Below the pieces are notes generated by a model. That model was given only the letters and a program-made list of their open reading frames with translations, was not told where the DNA came from and ran no database searches. A program made the translations under genes and the position numbers. Below are positions 62,663 through 64,000 of a DNA stretch of 64,000 bases, piece by piece. The DNA is from Pseudomonas sp. ACN8 (GTDB lineage: Bacteria; Pseudomonadota; Gammaproteobacteria; Pseudomonadales; Pseudomonadaceae). The DNA lies in contig NZ_MRCS01000022.1 of assembly GCF_002303925.1 (NCBI RefSeq), positions 35,956 to 99,955 of the forward strand, given 5' to 3'. Position 1 is the stretch's first letter, and every line of letters begins with the position of its first letter.

Positions 62663-63951
62663 ACCGCCCACTCCGGATCAAACGCCGTTCCGGCAATCAT
62701 CGCTCCTGCCCGGCTGGTGTTATGGAAACGCACCTGCGGATGCCTGGCGATGTAGCGCTCCAGTTCGCACAGATAACTGCGAAAGTTGAGCTGGGTCTTG
62801 ATTCGCTGTCCATGACCATCGAGCACCCAGTGTTTGGCTGCGACCAGTTGCGGCCCCAGATCACCGTCGCCCCAACCGGCATGGGTCTTGTCGCCAGGAA
62901 AAGCAAAGTCGGCGCCGAACAGAGTGATCTGCGCCGCACCCATTTTCACCGCCAGATCCACCGCCGGATGAATCACACTGCCACCGACATACAGTTCGCC
63001 GCGAGGCAGTTGCTGGCGAATCGCTTGATAGATCGGACTGGCCGAGTAAGCGGCGTAGCGCACGCCTTGCCAGTCCTCGAGCACCTGCGGATCAACCATG
63101 GGCATATAGATCAGCGCTATTGAAGCAGTATCCGTCGGCGGCAGATGCCGGGCCGAAATGCGCTGATCGATGGTGACCACAAAGTCTGGACGAATGCCGT
63201 GTTCCAGCAACGGGCGATACGCCGTATCGACACAAATGAACAACGGCCGCTCGGCTTGCTCGCGAATGGCTCGCAGGCGCTCGAAGTGCAGCTCCAGGCT
63301 CGGCCCCGTGGCAATCACGAAAACATCGCGTCCAGTCTGCGAGCCAAACAGCTCAGCTACATCGCCATCACCCTGCAGCAGCGTCTTGCTGGCTTGCAGA
63401 CGCTCGACGCATTCCGGTGATTGCGGGTCGAACTCGCGATTGTTGAAGCTCAGGTGGGTTTCGCTGATCAGCCGATCACGGATCTTGGCGTTGTAGTTGT
63501 CGGCCAATACCAACTCCGAGGGCAACGCGAAAAACGGCAGGCAGATTTCCGCAAGATCGCCGGCGTAATGCAATTCGATGCGCGGATCGTTGAGCCACGG
63601 CTGTTGATCGAGCAACTGCAGAACCAACGCAAACACCGCACCGTTGAGCAGATGCACGTGCAATTGCTTGAGCTGCGGACGCTGCAACAGTTCCAGTTGC
63701 AGATCGCCCAGCCCGGTGCCATAGACGTGCAGCACCCGACTGTTCTGCGCCAGGCTCGCCGCCTGGATTTGCGCCTCGCGCGTCCGGTCATGGCGGCTGG
63801 TCAGTTGAATGCCGTTGATGCTCAACGTCGAACCCAGCCCTTCCACCAGATCTGCCTGCAGCGATGACGGATCTTCCGCCAACAGGCGGGCAGCCACCAG
63901 AGGCCAGCGACGCTGGATAACGTCGGCATTCGATTGAAAAAACTCGCTCAT
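62659..63951 (-). CDS. MAF/DUF115-type flagellin modification protein
   Basis: This 430-residue protein has the DUF115 (6-hydroxymethylpterin pyrophosphokinase MptE-like) core: DVFVIATGPSLELHFERLRA, then FICVDTAYRPLLEHGIRPDF, VTIDQR, and ITLFGADFAFPGDKTHAGWG. Such motility-associated factors are probable glycosyltransferases for flagellin, and P. aeruginosa FgtA occupies the same spot. I chose ATG 63951 with GAGGCGCC upstream; the longer frame from TTG 63990 is unlikely. It lies upstream of fliC in the same orientation. Confidence 0.85.
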   Translation of the reverse strand: MSEFFQSNADVIQRRWPLVAARLLAEDPSSLQADLVEGLGSTLSINGIQLTSRHDRTREAQIQAASLAQNSRVLHVYGTGLGDLQLELLQRPQLKQLHVHLLNGAVFALVLQLLDQQPWLNDPRIELHYAGDLAEICLPFFALPSELVLADNYNAKIRDRLISETHLSFNNREFDPQSPECVERLQASKTLLQGDGDVAELFGSQTGRDVFVIATGPSLELHFERLRAIREQAERPLFICVDTAYRPLLEHGIRPDFVVTIDQRISARHLPPTDTASIALIYMPMVDPQVLEDWQGVRYAAYSASPIYQAIRQQLPRGELYVGGSVIHPAVDLAVKMGAAQITLFGADFAFPGDKTHAGWGDGDLGPQLVAAKHWVLDGHGQRIKTQLNFRSYLCELERYIARHPQVRFHNTSRAGAMIAGTAFDPEWAV

Positions 63952-64000
63952 GGCGCCTCGTGAAAATTCGGGCAAAAAAATAGCGCTCAAGGTGTAACCT

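Overview
This 64-kb window comes from a gamma-proteobacterial chromosome, almost certainly a Pseudomonas of the fluorescens/putida group. The evidence is the ccm cytochrome c maturation operon beside the fleQ/fleSR flagellar regulon, the che2-less cheYZAB-motCD-parCP-cheW block, HptB/HsbR/HsbA genes inside the flagellar cluster, and GC-rich REP sequences with the Pseudomonas-type core. Nearly every gene lies on the minus strand, so transcription mostly runs from right to left. No rRNA, tRNA, CRISPR array or insertion sequence was seen.

Layout by region. (1) 1-2.2 kb is a degraded zone: the 3' part of an MFS transporter gene, the tail of an SDR oxidoreductase, and an intact phnN preceded by the wreck of phnM. 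(2) 2.2-9.6 kb holds a complete ccmABCDEFGHI operon plus a proline-rich lipoprotein gene. (3) 9.8-11.7 kb, on the plus strand, is a second FliK-like protein overlapping an isolated FlhB C-terminal domain (FlhX type). (4) 11.7-23.15 kb is an accessory island between two near-copies of the same REPIN-containing sequence. It carries a type VI secretion effector module (PAAR, a thiolase-fold protein, VgrG with a C-terminal extension, a Tle5-type phospholipase D, and three tandem lipoprotein immunity genes) followed by a frameshifted NUDIX gene and a small membrane protein gene. (5) 23.15-33.3 kb is chemotaxis and motility: DUF2802, cheW, parP, parC, motD, motC, cheB, cheA, cheZ, cheY, fliA. (6) 33.3-44 kb has fleN, a previously unlisted 35-codon small ORF, flhF, flhA, an unknown gene, and flhB-fliRQPONML. 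(7) 44-54 kb has fliK, hptB-hsbR-hsbA and fliJIHGFE. (8) 54-64 kb has fleR, fleS, fleQ, fliT, fliS, fliD, flaG, fliC and a MAF-type flagellin modification gene.

The regulatory hierarchy can be read in the DNA. Sites close to the sigma-54 -24/-12 consensus lie upstream of flhA, fliL, fliK, fliE, fleS and (imperfectly) fliD. Sites close to the sigma-28 consensus lie upstream of fliC, fliS and (weaker) flaG. This agrees with the known Pseudomonas cascade FleQ -> FleSR -> FliA, with FleN restraining FleQ and FlhF placing the single polar flagellum.

The most interesting observations are: a FliM/CheZ-like acidic helix motif repeated four times in the CheA linker and present again in FliN; a small ORF perfectly fitted between flhF and fleN; the T6SS island with an exact 1150-bp immunity gene period; five REPINs of exactly 102 bp; an unidentified gene inserted between flhB and flhA; and several decayed genes (phnM, SDR, NUDIX). 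All calls were made by reading the sequence and from knowledge of the families; no database search was run.
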